Origin: an uncultured beta proteobacterium
GTDB lineage: Bacteria; Pseudomonadota; Gammaproteobacteria; Burkholderiales; SG8-41
Direction: 5' to 3'
Length of the DNA stretch: 48,121 nt
Assembly: GCA_903913965.1 (NCBI GenBank)
Contig: CAIWNB010000058.1
Span: forward strand, 1 to 48,121
How positions within the stretch are numbered: the first letter of the stretch is position 1; each line of letters begins with the position of its first letter. Position numbers and translations under genes: made by a program. Shown piece after piece: positions 15,477 to 24,932 of this stretch. The notes beneath the pieces were generated by a model that made no database searches, had not been told where the DNA came from, and was given only the letters and a program-made list of their open reading frames with translations.

Positions 15477-16187
15477 CTATTTGGCCACCACGTTGCCGTT
15501 GAGGCCGGCCGCCTTCAGACGGTCTCGCGCTTTCTCCGCCGACTCGCGGGACGCGAAGGGGCCGGCGCGCACACGCGTAATATCGCCGTTGGAAGTCGGC
15601 ACGACTTCGGTATAGCCCTTAACCCCGGCGGCGACGATTTGCTCGCTCAGCAGTTTGGCCTTGCCCGGGTCAGCCAGTGCGGCAATCTGTACAACGTAAC
15701 CTGCACTGTCCTTGGCTGCGGTCTTGGCCGGTTTGGGTTTGCTCTTCGCTTCAGTTTTCGTTTCTACAGCCGGCGGCGGTGTAGGTGCCGCCTCGGCATC
15801 AACCACGACGGGGGCTTTGACCTTGGGCTTGGCCTCTGGTTCTGGCATTTTAACGACAGCGGGCTCGGGGCTTTTAGCGACAGCCTGCAAAGGCTGAGGG
15901 GCTGGCGCGACCTTCTGCATTTCTACCGGTGCAACAACCGGCGCCGGCTCGGCGGCGAGCGGCTCAGACTTGTTGGCGGCAACTGACTGCACGATCTTGG
16001 AAGTAAAGACCCCCGCGTTTTGCGACGGGATCTGGATGCTGATGTCCTGGTTGACCGATTTTGGCTCGTGATCGAGGATCATCGGCAAAAAAACTGCGAC
16101 AACGGTCACCAATGCAATGGCGCCGATCAGGCGACGGCGCGCGCGTTTCTTCAGCTGCAGTTCTTCTTCGCTAATCGGTGTCGCCAT
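15477..16187 (-). CDS. dedD: SPOR-domain protein (DedD-like)
   Basis: A 236-residue single-pass protein. Its order is a charged N-terminus (MATPISEEELQLKKRARRR), one membrane helix (about 21-40), a Pro/Ala/Lys-rich linker (about 85-155), and a C-terminal SPOR domain (about 160-236) with GYVVQIAALADPGKAKLL. SPOR domains bind denuded septal peptidoglycan, and DedD helps constriction during cell division. The start at 16187 was chosen because the 11 upstream codons are not conserved in character. It lies between folC and cvpA, the canonical position. Confidence 0.9.
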   Translation of the reverse strand: MATPISEEELQLKKRARRRLIGAIALVTVVAVFLPMILDHEPKSVNQDISIQIPSQNAGVFTSKIVQSVAANKSEPLAAEPAPVVAPVEMQKVAPAPQPLQAVAKSPEPAVVKMPEPEAKPKVKAPVVVDAEAAPTPPPAVETKTEAKSKPKPAKTAAKDSAGYVVQIAALADPGKAKLLSEQIVAAGVKGYTEVVPTSNGDITRVRAGPFASRESAEKARDRLKAAGLNGNVVAK

Positions 16188-16244
16188 AAATTTGGAATCC
16201 GGAAGCCTTACCCAGTGCAATTGACCCGCGACCCACGCGCTGCT

Positions 16245-17510
16245 TCAAGCGTTGATTTCCCGCATGACTGCAGCGACGGTAAGAAACGATCCGAAAACGA
16301 TGATTTTATCATCGTCGCGTGCATTTTTGCAGGCTTCGCGCCACGCTTGAGCCATGTTGGCGAACTCAAATGCAGGCGCTTCGATACCCGCCTGCACCAA
16401 CGCAGCGGACAATTCGCCGGCCGTCGCACCGCGCGGCCCCTCACTACTGCCAATATACCAATGCGTAAAAGCAGTCTTGAGCGCCTCCATCACGCCTGCA
16501 ATGTCCTTGTCTTTGAGCATGCCGCATACCGCAATGATCGATCCCTTGGAATCAGGCAATTCCGCCAGATTGGCGGCAAGCACCCGCGCCGCATGGGGAT
16601 TATGCGCGACGTCCAGCACCACCAGCGGCCGCCCGGGCAAAACCTGAAAGCGCCCGGCAATTTCAGCGGTTAACAGGCCGCCACGCAGATCGGCAGCAGT
16701 CAGCGGCAAACGCTGGCGCAACGTATCGAGCGCGGTCAGGCAGGCTGCCGCGTTGGCGATCTGGCAACCACCACGCAATGCCGGCCACGGCAAGCCATTG
16801 CGTTTGACGCGCGGCCCCCAATAACGCCACTGCTGACGATCGGCAACACAGCCAAAATCACGATCAATCAGCATGAGATCGGCACCGATCGCTGCGGCAT
16901 GTGCAACGACTGTCGCGGGTGGATCGGCATCGGCACAAATCGCCGGTCGGCCGGCGCGAAAAATGCCCGCCTTTTCGTAACCAATCGCCTCGCGCGTCTC
17001 GCCGAGAAAAGCCTGATGATCGAGATCAACACTGGCGATGATGGAACAATCGGCGTCGAATATATTGACCGCATCAAGACGACCGCCCAGTCCCACCTCG
17101 AGGACGATTGCGTCGACCATCTCAGCAGCGAATATGAGCATCGCAGCAAGCGTGCCAAATTCAAAATACGTCAGCGAGACATCGCCACGCGCCACCTCGA
17201 TGCGTTCGAATGCGGCACACAGCGCTGCGTCATCAACGACGGCACCGCCGACGCGCACACGCTCGTTGTAGTGCAACAGATGGGGCGAGGTGTAACACCC
17301 AACACGGTAGCCGCCCTGCGCGAGCATCGCTTCGAGCATGGCGCAACACGATCCCTTACCGTTAGTACCGCCAACCGTAATGATCGGACAAACAGGATTG
17401 ATGCCCAGTGCAAGGCGCACCGTCTGTACACGCTCGAGACCGAGGGCGATCGCCTGCGGATGCAGTTGCTCCAGGTAGGCGAGCCACTGCGCTAGCGTTT
17501 GTGGAGTCAA
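16245..17510 (-). CDS. folC: Bifunctional folylpolyglutamate/dihydrofolate synthase
   Basis: A 421-residue Mur-ligase-family enzyme that adds glutamate to dihydropteroate and folates. The ATP-binding loop is TVGGTNGKGSCCAML at about residues 46-60, and LGLERVQTVRLALG matches the known N-terminus. The start is probably a TTG at 17510; the in-frame stop just upstream coincides with the accD stop at 17529-17531, so no earlier start exists. It is co-oriented with accD and dedD. Confidence 0.95.
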   Translation of the reverse strand: MTPQTLAQWLAYLEQLHPQAIALGLERVQTVRLALGINPVCPIITVGGTNGKGSCCAMLEAMLAQGGYRVGCYTSPHLLHYNERVRVGGAVVDDAALCAAFERIEVARGDVSLTYFEFGTLAAMLIFAAEMVDAIVLEVGLGGRLDAVNIFDADCSIIASVDLDHQAFLGETREAIGYEKAGIFRAGRPAICADADPPATVVAHAAAIGADLMLIDRDFGCVADRQQWRYWGPRVKRNGLPWPALRGGCQIANAAACLTALDTLRQRLPLTAADLRGGLLTAEIAGRFQVLPGRPLVVLDVAHNPHAARVLAANLAELPDSKGSIIAVCGMLKDKDIAGVMEALKTAFTHWYIGSSEGPRGATAGELSAALVQAGIEAPAFEFANMAQAWREACKNARDDDKIIVFGSFLTVAAVMREINA

Positions 17511-17528
17511 GCTTGGGCTTGCCGCAGA

Positions 17529-18395
17529 TTAAACAGCGGCGGGCTGGCGCAGCAACAGCGTGATCAACGCGCTCAGTCTCGAGCGCATTTCACGACGGTC
17601 GACGATCATGTCGATCGCACCGTGTTCGAGCAAAAATTCCGCACGCTGAAAACCTTCGGGCAACGTTTCACGCACGGTTTGCTCGATCACGCGCGGCCCG
17701 GCGAAACCAATCAGCGCCCCCGGTTCAGCGATGACCACATCACCAATCAGTGCAAAACTCGCCGAAACCCCGCCCATTGTCGGGTCGGTCAACACAGAAA
17801 TAAAAGGCAATTTTTTCGCGCTCAATTGCGTCAACGCAGCGCAGGTTTTGGCCATTTGCATCAGGGACAGCAAACCTTCCTGCATGCGTGCCCCACCACT
17901 CGCGGTGATGCAGACAAACGGCATATTCTGTTCGACGCAAACCTGCACGCCGCGCACAAACCGTTCCCCGACGACCGACCCCATCGATCCACCGAGAAAG
18001 CGGAATTCAAATGCAGCTGCGACCAAAGGTACCGCATTGACGCTGCCCTGCATAACCACCAGCGCATCATCCTCTTCGGTCTGCTTGCGTGCATCCTCAA
18101 GGCGTTCGGCGTAGCGGCGGCTGTCGCGAAATTTCAGCGTATCGACTGGCAGCACCTCGGCCCCAATTTCAAACCGGCCACCGGCATCAAGAAGTGCGTC
18201 GAGACGCTCGCGTGCCGAGAGACGGTCATGGTGTCCGCACTTGGGGCAGACGAACAGATTTTTTTCAAGGTCGGTCCGGTAGAGAACGGCCTCACAGGCG
18301 GTGCATTTGCTCCATAAGCCTTCCGGCACGACCTTTTTAGGACTACCGGTGTCGCGCTTGATCTTTGGTGGCAACAGTTTCTGTAACCAGCTCAT
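17529..18395 (-). CDS. accD: Acetyl-CoA carboxylase carboxyltransferase subunit beta
   Basis: A 288-residue subunit of the cytoplasmic carboxyltransferase that makes malonyl-CoA for fatty-acid synthesis. The N-terminal zinc ribbon is visible: CTACEAVLY and VCPKCGHH (four Cys at about 33-55). It is followed by the crotonase-like carboxyltransferase domain with [11 protein letters not shown] near residue 163 and [13 protein letters not shown] near 205. The SD AAGGGG is 5 nt before the ATG. It is 9 nt after trpA, the usual trpBA-accD-folC cluster. Confidence 0.97.
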   Translation of the reverse strand: MSWLQKLLPPKIKRDTGSPKKVVPEGLWSKCTACEAVLYRTDLEKNLFVCPKCGHHDRLSARERLDALLDAGGRFEIGAEVLPVDTLKFRDSRRYAERLEDARKQTEEDDALVVMQGSVNAVPLVAAAFEFRFLGGSMGSVVGERFVRGVQVCVEQNMPFVCITASGGARMQEGLLSLMQMAKTCAALTQLSAKKLPFISVLTDPTMGGVSASFALIGDVVIAEPGALIGFAGPRVIEQTVRETLPEGFQRAEFLLEHGAIDMIVDRREMRSRLSALITLLLRQPAAV

Positions 18396-18404
18396 GGCGT
18401 CCCC

Positions 18405-19205
18405 TTATTGGCGATCGATGGCTGCGCGTATATCCCCGACCAGAACGGATATGTTTTGCAGCACGCTGTCCGCACTGCTCTTTTCAATTTCTTCGACCAG
18501 GCGACTACCGACGACAACAGCATCTGCAATTTCAGCCACCGCCCGCGCTGTCTCGCCGTCGCGTATGCCAAAGCCGACGCCGATCGGTATTTTCACGCGT
18601 TGCCGCAGCTGCGCGATCTTCTTCCGTATTTCCTCGACGTCAAGGTTCGCCGAACCGGTAACACCGCGCAGGGAAACGTAATACACGTAACCGCGTGCGA
18701 GCAATGCAATCTGCTCAATCCGCTCATCGACCGAGGTGGGTGCAATCAGAAAGATCGGCGCAATGCCATATCCCTCGAGAAGCGACGAAAGCTTGACCGA
18801 TTCTTCGGGCGGATAATCAACCACCAACACACCGTCAACGCCGGCACTGCTTGCTGCGGCGGCGAATTTCTCATAGCCCATCGCCTCGATCGGATTGGCA
18901 TATCCCATCAAGACCACCGGCGTATGGTCGTTAGTTTTACGAAACTCGGCGACAAAACCGATCACCGTACGCAGGGTCGTGCCTTTTTGCAATGCGCGCT
19001 CGCTCGAACGCTGGATCGTTGGACCGTCCGCCATCGGGTCGGAGAAAGGAACACCCAGCTCGATCACGTCCGCACCTGCCGCCGCCAGCGCATGCATCAC
19101 CGGCACCGTCATCGCCGGGGCAGGGTCACCCGCGGTAAAAAACGGAATCAGCGCCTTGCGTTTTTGCTTGGCCAGGTCGGCGAAAGTGTTTTCAATTCTC
19201 TTCAT
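18405..19205 (-). CDS. trpA: Tryptophan synthase alpha chain
   Basis: A 266-residue TIM barrel that splits indole-3-glycerol phosphate to indole, which is channelled to TrpB. The catalytic Glu is in [20 protein letters not shown] (about 46-65), together with the catalytic Asp of the same motif. The C-terminal [10 protein letters not shown] phosphate loop is present. It is separated from trpB by 80 nt that hold a terminator-like hairpin, unlike the very tight spacing usual for trpBA. Confidence 0.97.
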   Translation of the reverse strand: MKRIENTFADLAKQKRKALIPFFTAGDPAPAMTVPVMHALAAAGADVIELGVPFSDPMADGPTIQRSSERALQKGTTLRTVIGFVAEFRKTNDHTPVVLMGYANPIEAMGYEKFAAAASSAGVDGVLVVDYPPEESVKLSSLLEGYGIAPIFLIAPTSVDERIEQIALLARGYVYYVSLRGVTGSANLDVEEIRKKIAQLRQRVKIPIGVGFGIRDGETARAVAEIADAVVVGSRLVEEIEKSSADSVLQNISVLVGDIRAAIDRQ

Positions 19206-19233
19206 GGAATCGCGCTACTTTATGATTACGTAT

Positions 19234-19260
19234 AAAAATCCCGCGGAACATACCGCGGGG
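19234..19260 (-). terminator. Terminator-like hairpin between trpB and trpA
   Basis: The stem CCCGCGG-TATGTT-CCGCGGG (7 bp, one further C available on the 5' side) is followed by ATTTTTAT on the minus strand, 29 nt before trpA. A second perfect palindrome, GAGCGTT-T-AACGCTC, lies at 19270-19284 right after the trpB stop. As the two subunits are needed in equal amounts, full termination here would be surprising; partial termination or mRNA stabilisation is possible. Confidence 0.6.
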
Positions 19261-19285
19261 CGTTGCCACGAGCGTTAAACGCTCA

Positions 19286-20485
19286 CTAAAACGTGAGGCC
19301 CGATTTTTCAGCGACCGTATGCATATCCTTGTCACCGCGACCAGACAGATTGATCAACAGTATCTGGTCTGACTTCATATGGGGCGCAATTTTTGCCGCA
19401 TAGGCTAGCGCGTGACTCGACTCCAGCGCCGGGATAATACCCTCGAGACGACACAGGTTATGGAAAGCCGCCAGCGCCTCGTCGTCTGTAATCGAAACGT
19501 ATTCGGCGCGTCCGCTGTCTTTGAGCCAGGCATGTTCAGGACCAACCCCCGGATAATCAAGGCCGGCGGAGATCGAATGCGTCTCGATGATCTGCCCGTC
19601 TTCATCCTGCATGAGGTAAGTGCGATTGCCGTGCAACACGCCGGGACGGCCGGCGGTTAGGGTGGCGGAATGTTTGCCGCTTTCAATCCCCAGGCCCGCG
19701 GCCTCAACACCGATGAGACGGACATTCTTGTGCGGTATGTAAGGGTGAAAGATACCCATGGCGTTAGAGCCACCGCCGACACAGGCCAACACGGCATCCG
19801 GCTGCCGGCCAGTCTGCTCCTGCATTTGCTGGATCGACTCACGCCCAATGACCGACTGAAAATCACGCACCATCATCGGGTAGGGATGCGGCCCCGCAAC
19901 GGTACCGATGATGTAAAACGTGCTCTCGACGTTGGTTACCCAGTCGCGCATCGCTTCATTGAGCGCATCCTTGAGTGTTTTTGATCCCGACTCCACCGGC
20001 ACCACAGAAGCCCCCAGCAACTTCATGCGATAGACGTTTTGCGCCTGTCGCTTAATATCCTCGGACCCCATGTAGACGACGCATTCCATGCCGTAGCGCG
20101 CGGCGATGGTGGCGGTTGCGACGCCATGCTGGCCGGCCCCCGTCTCGGCGATAACACGCTTCTTGCCCAGACGACGCGCCAGCAACGCCTGGCCCACCGT
20201 ATTATTGATTTTGTGTGCACCGGTATGGTTTAGATCCTCGCGCTTTAGGTAAACCTGAGCCCCGCCGAAATGTTCGGTCCAGCGCCGCGCGTGATAGACC
20301 GGGCTTGGTCGTCCTACATAGTGTTTAAGTTCGTAGTCGAATTCGGCACAGAATTCCGGATCCTCACGGTAACGAGCGTAGGCTGCCTTCAATTGATCGA
20401 GCGCTTCGATCAGCGTTTCAGCCACAAACACGCCGCCATAGGGGCCGAAATGTCCCTTTTCGTCCGGAAGATCACCCATCTGCAT
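19286..20485 (-). CDS. trpB: Tryptophan synthase beta chain
   Basis: A 399-residue PLP enzyme that condenses indole and serine to tryptophan. The PLP lysine is in [16 protein letters not shown] at about residue 86, and the glycine-rich phosphate loop [12 protein letters not shown] lies near 230. The start was chosen at the ATG at 20485, with AAAGG 8 nt upstream inside the end of trpF; a GTG at 20494 is the longer alternative. It overlaps trpF by 14 nt, suggesting translational coupling. Confidence 0.97.
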   Translation of the reverse strand: MQMGDLPDEKGHFGPYGGVFVAETLIEALDQLKAAYARYREDPEFCAEFDYELKHYVGRPSPVYHARRWTEHFGGAQVYLKREDLNHTGAHKINNTVGQALLARRLGKKRVIAETGAGQHGVATATIAARYGMECVVYMGSEDIKRQAQNVYRMKLLGASVVPVESGSKTLKDALNEAMRDWVTNVESTFYIIGTVAGPHPYPMMVRDFQSVIGRESIQQMQEQTGRQPDAVLACVGGGSNAMGIFHPYIPHKNVRLIGVEAAGLGIESGKHSATLTAGRPGVLHGNRTYLMQDEDGQIIETHSISAGLDYPGVGPEHAWLKDSGRAEYVSITDDEALAAFHNLCRLEGIIPALESSHALAYAAKIAPHMKSDQILLINLSGRGDKDMHTVAEKSGLTF

Positions 20486-21098
20486 CACGTACACCTTTAA
20501 AAAAATCGTTCATTTTCCGCGCATCCTTGATACCCGGTGACGATTCGATGCCTGAACTAACATCGACCGCGCAGGGCCTGACGCGCCGGATCGCTTCTAT
20601 TACATTGCCGTTATTCAATCCACCCGAGAGCACAATAGGTAGTGGTAGTTTTGTTGGTATCAAATTCCAGTCAAAACTTTCACCGGTACCGCCCGGAACG
20701 CCGGCTACAAACGCGTCGAGCAACAAACCCCGCGCGCTTTCATACTGTAGGGCGTATTGTAACAAATCCACCCCCGGCCTCACGCGCAGCGCCTTGATGT
20801 ACGGCCGCCGAAACTGTGCACAATAATCCGATGTTTCATCACCGTGAAACTGCAACAGGCCCAGAGGTACCTCGTCGATAACGCTGGCGACGTCAGCCGC
20901 GTTTGCATTCACGAAAAGGCCGACCGTGGTTACAAAGGGCGGCAGCGCACGGATAATTTCGGCGGCACGCCGGGCACTGATATGTCGGGGACTGGGCGGA
21001 TAGAAAACAAACCCGAGCGCATGCGCCCCAAGCTCCGCAGCGGTGATCGCATCTTCAGCCCGTGTCAGGCCGCAAATTTTTACTGTGGTCTTATTCAT
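20472..21098 (-). CDS. trpF: Phosphoribosylanthranilate isomerase
   Basis: A 208-residue TIM-barrel enzyme converting phosphoribosylanthranilate to CdRP in tryptophan synthesis. The catalytic Cys is in [12 protein letters not shown] (about 9) and the catalytic Asp is in [16 protein letters not shown] (about 178). The start codon overlaps the truA stop by 4 nt (ATGA), and the 3' end overlaps trpB, giving a truA-trpF-trpB chain. No trp leader peptide or attenuator was found. Confidence 0.96.
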   Translation of the reverse strand: MNKTTVKICGLTRAEDAITAAELGAHALGFVFYPPSPRHISARRAAEIIRALPPFVTTVGLFVNANAADVASVIDEVPLGLLQFHGDETSDYCAQFRRPYIKALRVRPGVDLLQYALQYESARGLLLDAFVAGVPGGTGESFDWNLIPTKLPLPIVLSGGLNNGNVIEAIRRVRPCAVDVSSGIESSPGIKDARKMNDFFKGVRDADG

Positions 21099-21889
21099 AA
21101 TCCCGGTACATTAAACCACACGCTGCGCGACGGCACCTGCCCCAAAAAACCCGCCTCATAATCAACACCAGTCAGATAAAGCCCCGCACCGGATATCGTC
21201 GGTGCCGCAAGGGAACGGTCGCGGCTTTCAAGTACCTCATATGCCCACCCCGCCACTTTGCGCCCGGAGCCGATATAAACAAGTGTGCCAACGATATTGC
21301 GCACCATATGATGCAAAAATGCGTTGGCTGCCAGTTCAAAGACAACATAATCGCCACGACGTTCAATCCTGATTTGGCGCAGGTGTCGAACAGGCGATTT
21401 TGCCTGACATTCCGAGGAACGAAAGGCGCTGAAATCATGCTCGCCTGTCAGGGCCAGTGCAGCCTCCTGCATCGGCGCAATATCCAGGCGCTGGTGTATC
21501 CAGCCGACGTGATCTCGATTGAGCGCCGGTCGCACAGGCTGATCAAGCAAAAGATAGTGGTAGCGCCTCTCGAGTGCGCCGTAGCGTGCATGAAAGGTCT
21601 CCGGGACGACGCGCACCCACTGCACGGCAACAGCATCAGGCAAATGTGCGTTAACACCACGCACCCACGCGGTATCGGGGCGCGCGACATCACAGTCAAA
21701 ATGCACCACTTGTGCTGTGGCGTGGACGCCTGCATCCGTCCGGCCGGCGCAAATGGTCGCCACACGTTCGGCGGCGACGGCCGATAGCGCACGCTCTACG
21801 GCATCCTGCACGGAACAGCCGCTTTTCTGCGTCTGCCAGCCACAAAACCGGCTGCCGTCATATTCGATGCCTAATGCAAAGCGCGCCAT
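21095..21889 (-). CDS. truA: tRNA pseudouridine(38-40) synthase
   Basis: A 264-residue enzyme that makes pseudouridine at positions 38-40 of the tRNA anticodon stem-loop. The catalytic Asp is in the conserved CAGRTDAGVHATAQVVHF motif, about residue 52. FRSSECQAKSPVRHL and FLHHMVRNIVGTL are further TruA signatures. The ribosome site GGTGAAACG directly follows the T-run of a terminator. It heads the truA-trpF-trpB-trpA-accD-folC block. Confidence 0.97.
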   Translation of the reverse strand: MARFALGIEYDGSRFCGWQTQKSGCSVQDAVERALSAVAAERVATICAGRTDAGVHATAQVVHFDCDVARPDTAWVRGVNAHLPDAVAVQWVRVVPETFHARYGALERRYHYLLLDQPVRPALNRDHVGWIHQRLDIAPMQEAALALTGEHDFSAFRSSECQAKSPVRHLRQIRIERRGDYVVFELAANAFLHHMVRNIVGTLVYIGSGRKVAGWAYEVLESRDRSLAAPTISGAGLYLTGVDYEAGFLGQVPSRSVWFNVPGL

Positions 21890-21898
21890 CGTTTCACC

Positions 21899-21936
21899 AA
21901 AAAAAACTGCCGCTCGTCTTACTGAACGGGCGGCAG
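21899..21936 (-). terminator. Rho-independent terminator between fimV and truA
   Basis: The stem CTGCCGC / GCGGCAG, with a 16-nt loop and eight T, begins 27 nt after the fimV stop. The T-run ends only 10 nt before the truA ATG, so truA needs readthrough or a promoter of its own very close by. Confidence 0.82.
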
Positions 21937-21962
21937 CATGTTCTGCAACAAAAAATCTGAAA

Positions 21963-24746
21963 TCAGCTCAAAGATTCTAGCAGTGCGTTGGCCTCTGCCT
22001 GCTGAGCGACGTCACCGTCCTTGATGACTTCCCGCAATATTTCGATTGCTCCGTCTTTGTCACCCATTTCCTGGTAAGCCTTGGCAAGATCGAATTTAGT
22101 CTGGACGTCGTACCAGTGATCATCTTTCGGGCCGGCGTCTGCGACTGCAGCTTCTCCCGCAGAAATCTCGGTTTGCGGGATTTCAAAATTGAGACTGATA
22201 TCGTCAAGATTCAACGCCGGTAATGATGGCGACGCTGGCGCCCCCAGCTCCTCCGGCTGATCCATCGGGACATCAAGATTGAGATCCGGCATCGAAAAAG
22301 CTTCAGTACCGCTCTTGACCTGCTCGCCCAACTCAAAATCAACATTCCCTGACATCGAACTCGCCATCTCAGGGGTCATAACGACAGTTTCATCCCCACT
22401 GAAGTCAGCTTCCGCAGCGACAGGCGCCGCCGGTTCAACAACTTCCTCAGAGTCAAAATTAAAATCAATCATATTGCTGCTGGCGGCAACCTTTGCCCCA
22501 TCCGCCGCCGCATTTACCTCGCTACCGTCTGGAATATCGAGAATGAGGTCAGGCGTCTCCGCAACGATTGGGGCCGGGGAATGTATATCGAGCGAAATAT
22601 CAAGTTCCTGCCCCGGCTCTGCAGGAGCAGCCATGGTATCGGCAGATTCAGCAATTGGACTCCGCATCGCCGACATCTCGGCGGCCAACCCCGCCAATTC
22701 ACCTGGCTTCATCAGGACTGTCTTGTCCGCATCCAACTCAAAGTCAGGCTTGGCGGATGTGGAAACGCCCTCGTCTTGCGCAAGTTCAAGATCAAAATCG
22801 AGATCAGTTCCACCCGTTGCAATCGCAGCAGGCAACTGCTCTTGAGGCACATCGCGTCCTGCGTCATACATGGCATTTTCAGGATCAAGCGCGTAACCCA
22901 AACCAGCGGCGCGCAGCCAAAGATCACCAGTGCCGCCGGTCTGCGCAAAGAGATCTTTTGCAACAGTTTCAAACAGTTCTTTATCCTTGCGACCTGCGTA
23001 AATTTGCAAGAGTTTGAGTTTGACCTCTTCGTGGCCCGGATTTTTAGCCAAAGCGTCTTTTAAAACTTCCTCTGCCTGCACATCACGACCGAAATTCAAG
23101 TAAAGATCTGCTTCGGCAAGCGGATCGACATCATCGACCATCGGCAAGCCAACAGGCACCGCCACTGCCGGCGACAGACTGCCTCCCTGCGGCGTCAGTC
23201 CGGTGTCATTCTGCGCTCCGCCCATTTGAGCGTCCGACTGAGAACGACGACGACGTGCGACCACATAACCACCCACACCGAGTAGCGCCAGCAGTCCCGC
23301 GCCGCCCAAATAGATCGGCTCCGAGGTCAACTGTTCCAAAAGATCCGGCTCAGGCGGAGGCGGTGGGGGAGGCGCAACAGGTTTGGGCTTGGCTTTGGGC
23401 GCAGCCTCCGCCTTGGGCGGTTCGACCGGTTTATCGGCTTCCTTTGCAGCATCAACTTTGGGGGCCTCTTTCGCCGGCTCAGACTTCGGCACTTCTTTCG
23501 TAGCTTCCGCTTTCGGAGCTTCCGTCTGCACGGGCGCCGCTTTGGCAGACTCAGGTTTGCTGCCGGGAGCCATGCCCTTCAACTCCATCAAACGCTGCAT
23601 TTCCTTGATACTCTTTTCCAGCTGTGCGATTCGGGTGTTAGCCTCGACCAAAGCCTTCTCACGCACGACAGCATCATCTTCGAGCGCACGCAATTTCTCT
23701 TTTGCAGCGGCATCGCCCTTGCCAGATTTTTTATTACTGACGTCCGCCTCACCCTTGGCCAGCTTGACCACTTCCTTCGGCACTTCCTTGGCTGCCGACT
23801 TGTCATCAACGGGCGCAATCTTGCCCCGCGCAATCCCCCTGGACTCTGTCGCCGGCGAGTCTCCGGCAGCGTCAGCAACCTTCTGCCGGTAGGCGTTCCA
23901 GTTTGCAGCCTGGACACGGATTTCCTTGGCAGCCTCCTGCGGAAGAATTTCGGCAAGCTTTTCGGCATCAGGGATACGAAGTATCTGCCCAGACTTCAAG
24001 CGATTCATATCGCCCGAAAATGCTTCGGGGTTACTCTTGTACAACCCGACCAGAGTCTGTTCGAGTGTAACGCCGTCAGGTTTCACCGCCGCCGCGATCC
24101 GCGCAAGCGTATCGCCCCGCTTCACCGGACCATATTCACGCTCATTGGCATTCGGTGCCTTGACCGGTGCGGGCGTAACAGCCTTGGATTTTTCTGCAGG
24201 GACGGGCTTGACCAGCGCCGCCTTGGGTTCCTTCGCCTCCGGTTGCTCCGCTGCCGCCGGCGCAACCCGCTGCACCGGAGCCATCTCTTGTGCTGTAGGT
24301 GCAACCACCGGGCTTACAACCGGCGCGACCGCCACCGTCGAAGGCACGCCGGGCGGATCGATCAAAGCCGTGTATTCGCGAACAAGACGCCCTCGCGACC
24401 AGCTCAATTCAACCAGCACGCTGATAAAGGGTTCGCTGACAGATCTCGATGATGTGATTTTTACGTAGGGCTGCCCGTCGCCCCGTCTCTCAATACTCAG
24501 CCGCGCCCCGATCAGGGCCGGACTGTAAATAATATTCGCTTTGGTGAAGGTATCCGGTGACGCCAAACGAATCGCCAGACTGGACAGTTCATCTTTTTGA
24601 ACCGAAACCAAATCAATTTCTGCTGCAAGGGGTTGCCCCAAAGCCGACAAAATCGTCAGTTTGCCCAGCCCCGCCGAGAACGCCGACGGCGGCAGAAGCA
24701 GCATCATTGCAGCCAATACCCACGATTTATACGGCAAATTTAACAC
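21963..24746 (-). CDS. fimV: FimV family polar/pilus assembly protein
   Basis: A protein of about 927 residues, if it starts at the GTG at 24746 (AGAGGG lies ahead and the signal peptide VLNLPYKSWVLAAMMLLL follows directly); the frame is open to 24791. The domain order is: signal peptide (to about 25), conserved FimV N-terminal domain beginning GLGKLTILSALGQPLAAEIDL, LysM domain (about 205-265), coiled coil (about 350-388), Pro/Lys/Ala-rich linker, one membrane helix (about 478-497), an acidic cytoplasmic region with repeated DFDLE-like segments, and a C-terminal FimV domain with DVQTKFDLAKAYQEMGD. FimV binds peptidoglycan and organises type IV pili and poles. The asd-fimV-truA order is typical. 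Confidence 0.92.
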   Translation of the reverse strand: MLNLPYKSWVLAAMMLLLPPSAFSAGLGKLTILSALGQPLAAEIDLVSVQKDELSSLAIRLASPDTFTKANIIYSPALIGARLSIERRGDGQPYVKITSSRSVSEPFISVLVELSWSRGRLVREYTALIDPPGVPSTVAVAPVVSPVVAPTAQEMAPVQRVAPAAAEQPEAKEPKAALVKPVPAEKSKAVTPAPVKAPNANEREYGPVKRGDTLARIAAAVKPDGVTLEQTLVGLYKSNPEAFSGDMNRLKSGQILRIPDAEKLAEILPQEAAKEIRVQAANWNAYRQKVADAAGDSPATESRGIARGKIAPVDDKSAAKEVPKEVVKLAKGEADVSNKKSGKGDAAAKEKLRALEDDAVVREKALVEANTRIAQLEKSIKEMQRLMELKGMAPGSKPESAKAAPVQTEAPKAEATKEVPKSEPAKEAPKVDAAKEADKPVEPPKAEAAPKAKPKPVAPPPPPPPEPDLLEQLTSEPIYLGGAGLLALLGVGGYVVARRRRSQSDAQMGGAQNDTGLTPQGGSLSPAVAVPVGLPMVDDVDPLAEADLYLNFGRDVQAEEVLKDALAKNPGHEEVKLKLLQIYAGRKDKELFETVAKDLFAQTGGTGDLWLRAAGLGYALDPENAMYDAGRDVPQEQLPAAIATGGTDLDFDLELAQDEGVSTSAKPDFELDADKTVLMKPGELAGLAAEMSAMRSPIAESADTMAAPAEPGQELDISLDIHSPAPIVAETPDLILDIPDGSEVNAAADGAKVAASSNMIDFNFDSEEVVEPAAPVAAEADFSGDETVVMTPEMASSMSGNVDFELGEQVKSGTEAFSMPDLNLDVPMDQPEELGAPASPSLPALNLDDISLNFEIPQTEISAGEAAVADAGPKDDHWYDVQTKFDLAKAYQEMGDKDGAIEILREVIKDGDVAQQAEANALLESLS

Positions 24747-24891
24747 CGCCCACCCTCTTGTTATTTTGAGCCACAAGTAAATTAACATCAAATAGTTAGG
24801 CTTGCAAGCTCACCTTGCCTCTAACGATCTCTTTCTATCGACCTGCCCGGATTAACAATTTGATCAACGGCACAACAAAACGAGAAATTGA

Positions 24892-24915
24892 GACCCGGGT
24901 ATATAACGCCCGGTC
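24892..24915 (-). terminator. Weak hairpin after asd
   Basis: GACCGGG and CCCGGGTC can pair with one bulged base around a TATA-containing loop, followed by a moderately T-rich stretch (TCAATTTCTCGTTTTG). It could terminate asd transcripts ahead of fimV, but the pairing is imperfect. Confidence 0.35.
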
Positions 24916-24932
24916 AAACACACTGCGGTGCC

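Noticed and set aside
23330-24250. Low-complexity Pro/Lys/Ala stretches in fimV as possible repeats or transfer
   Set aside because: Such linkers are normal between the LysM, coiled-coil and membrane parts of FimV.
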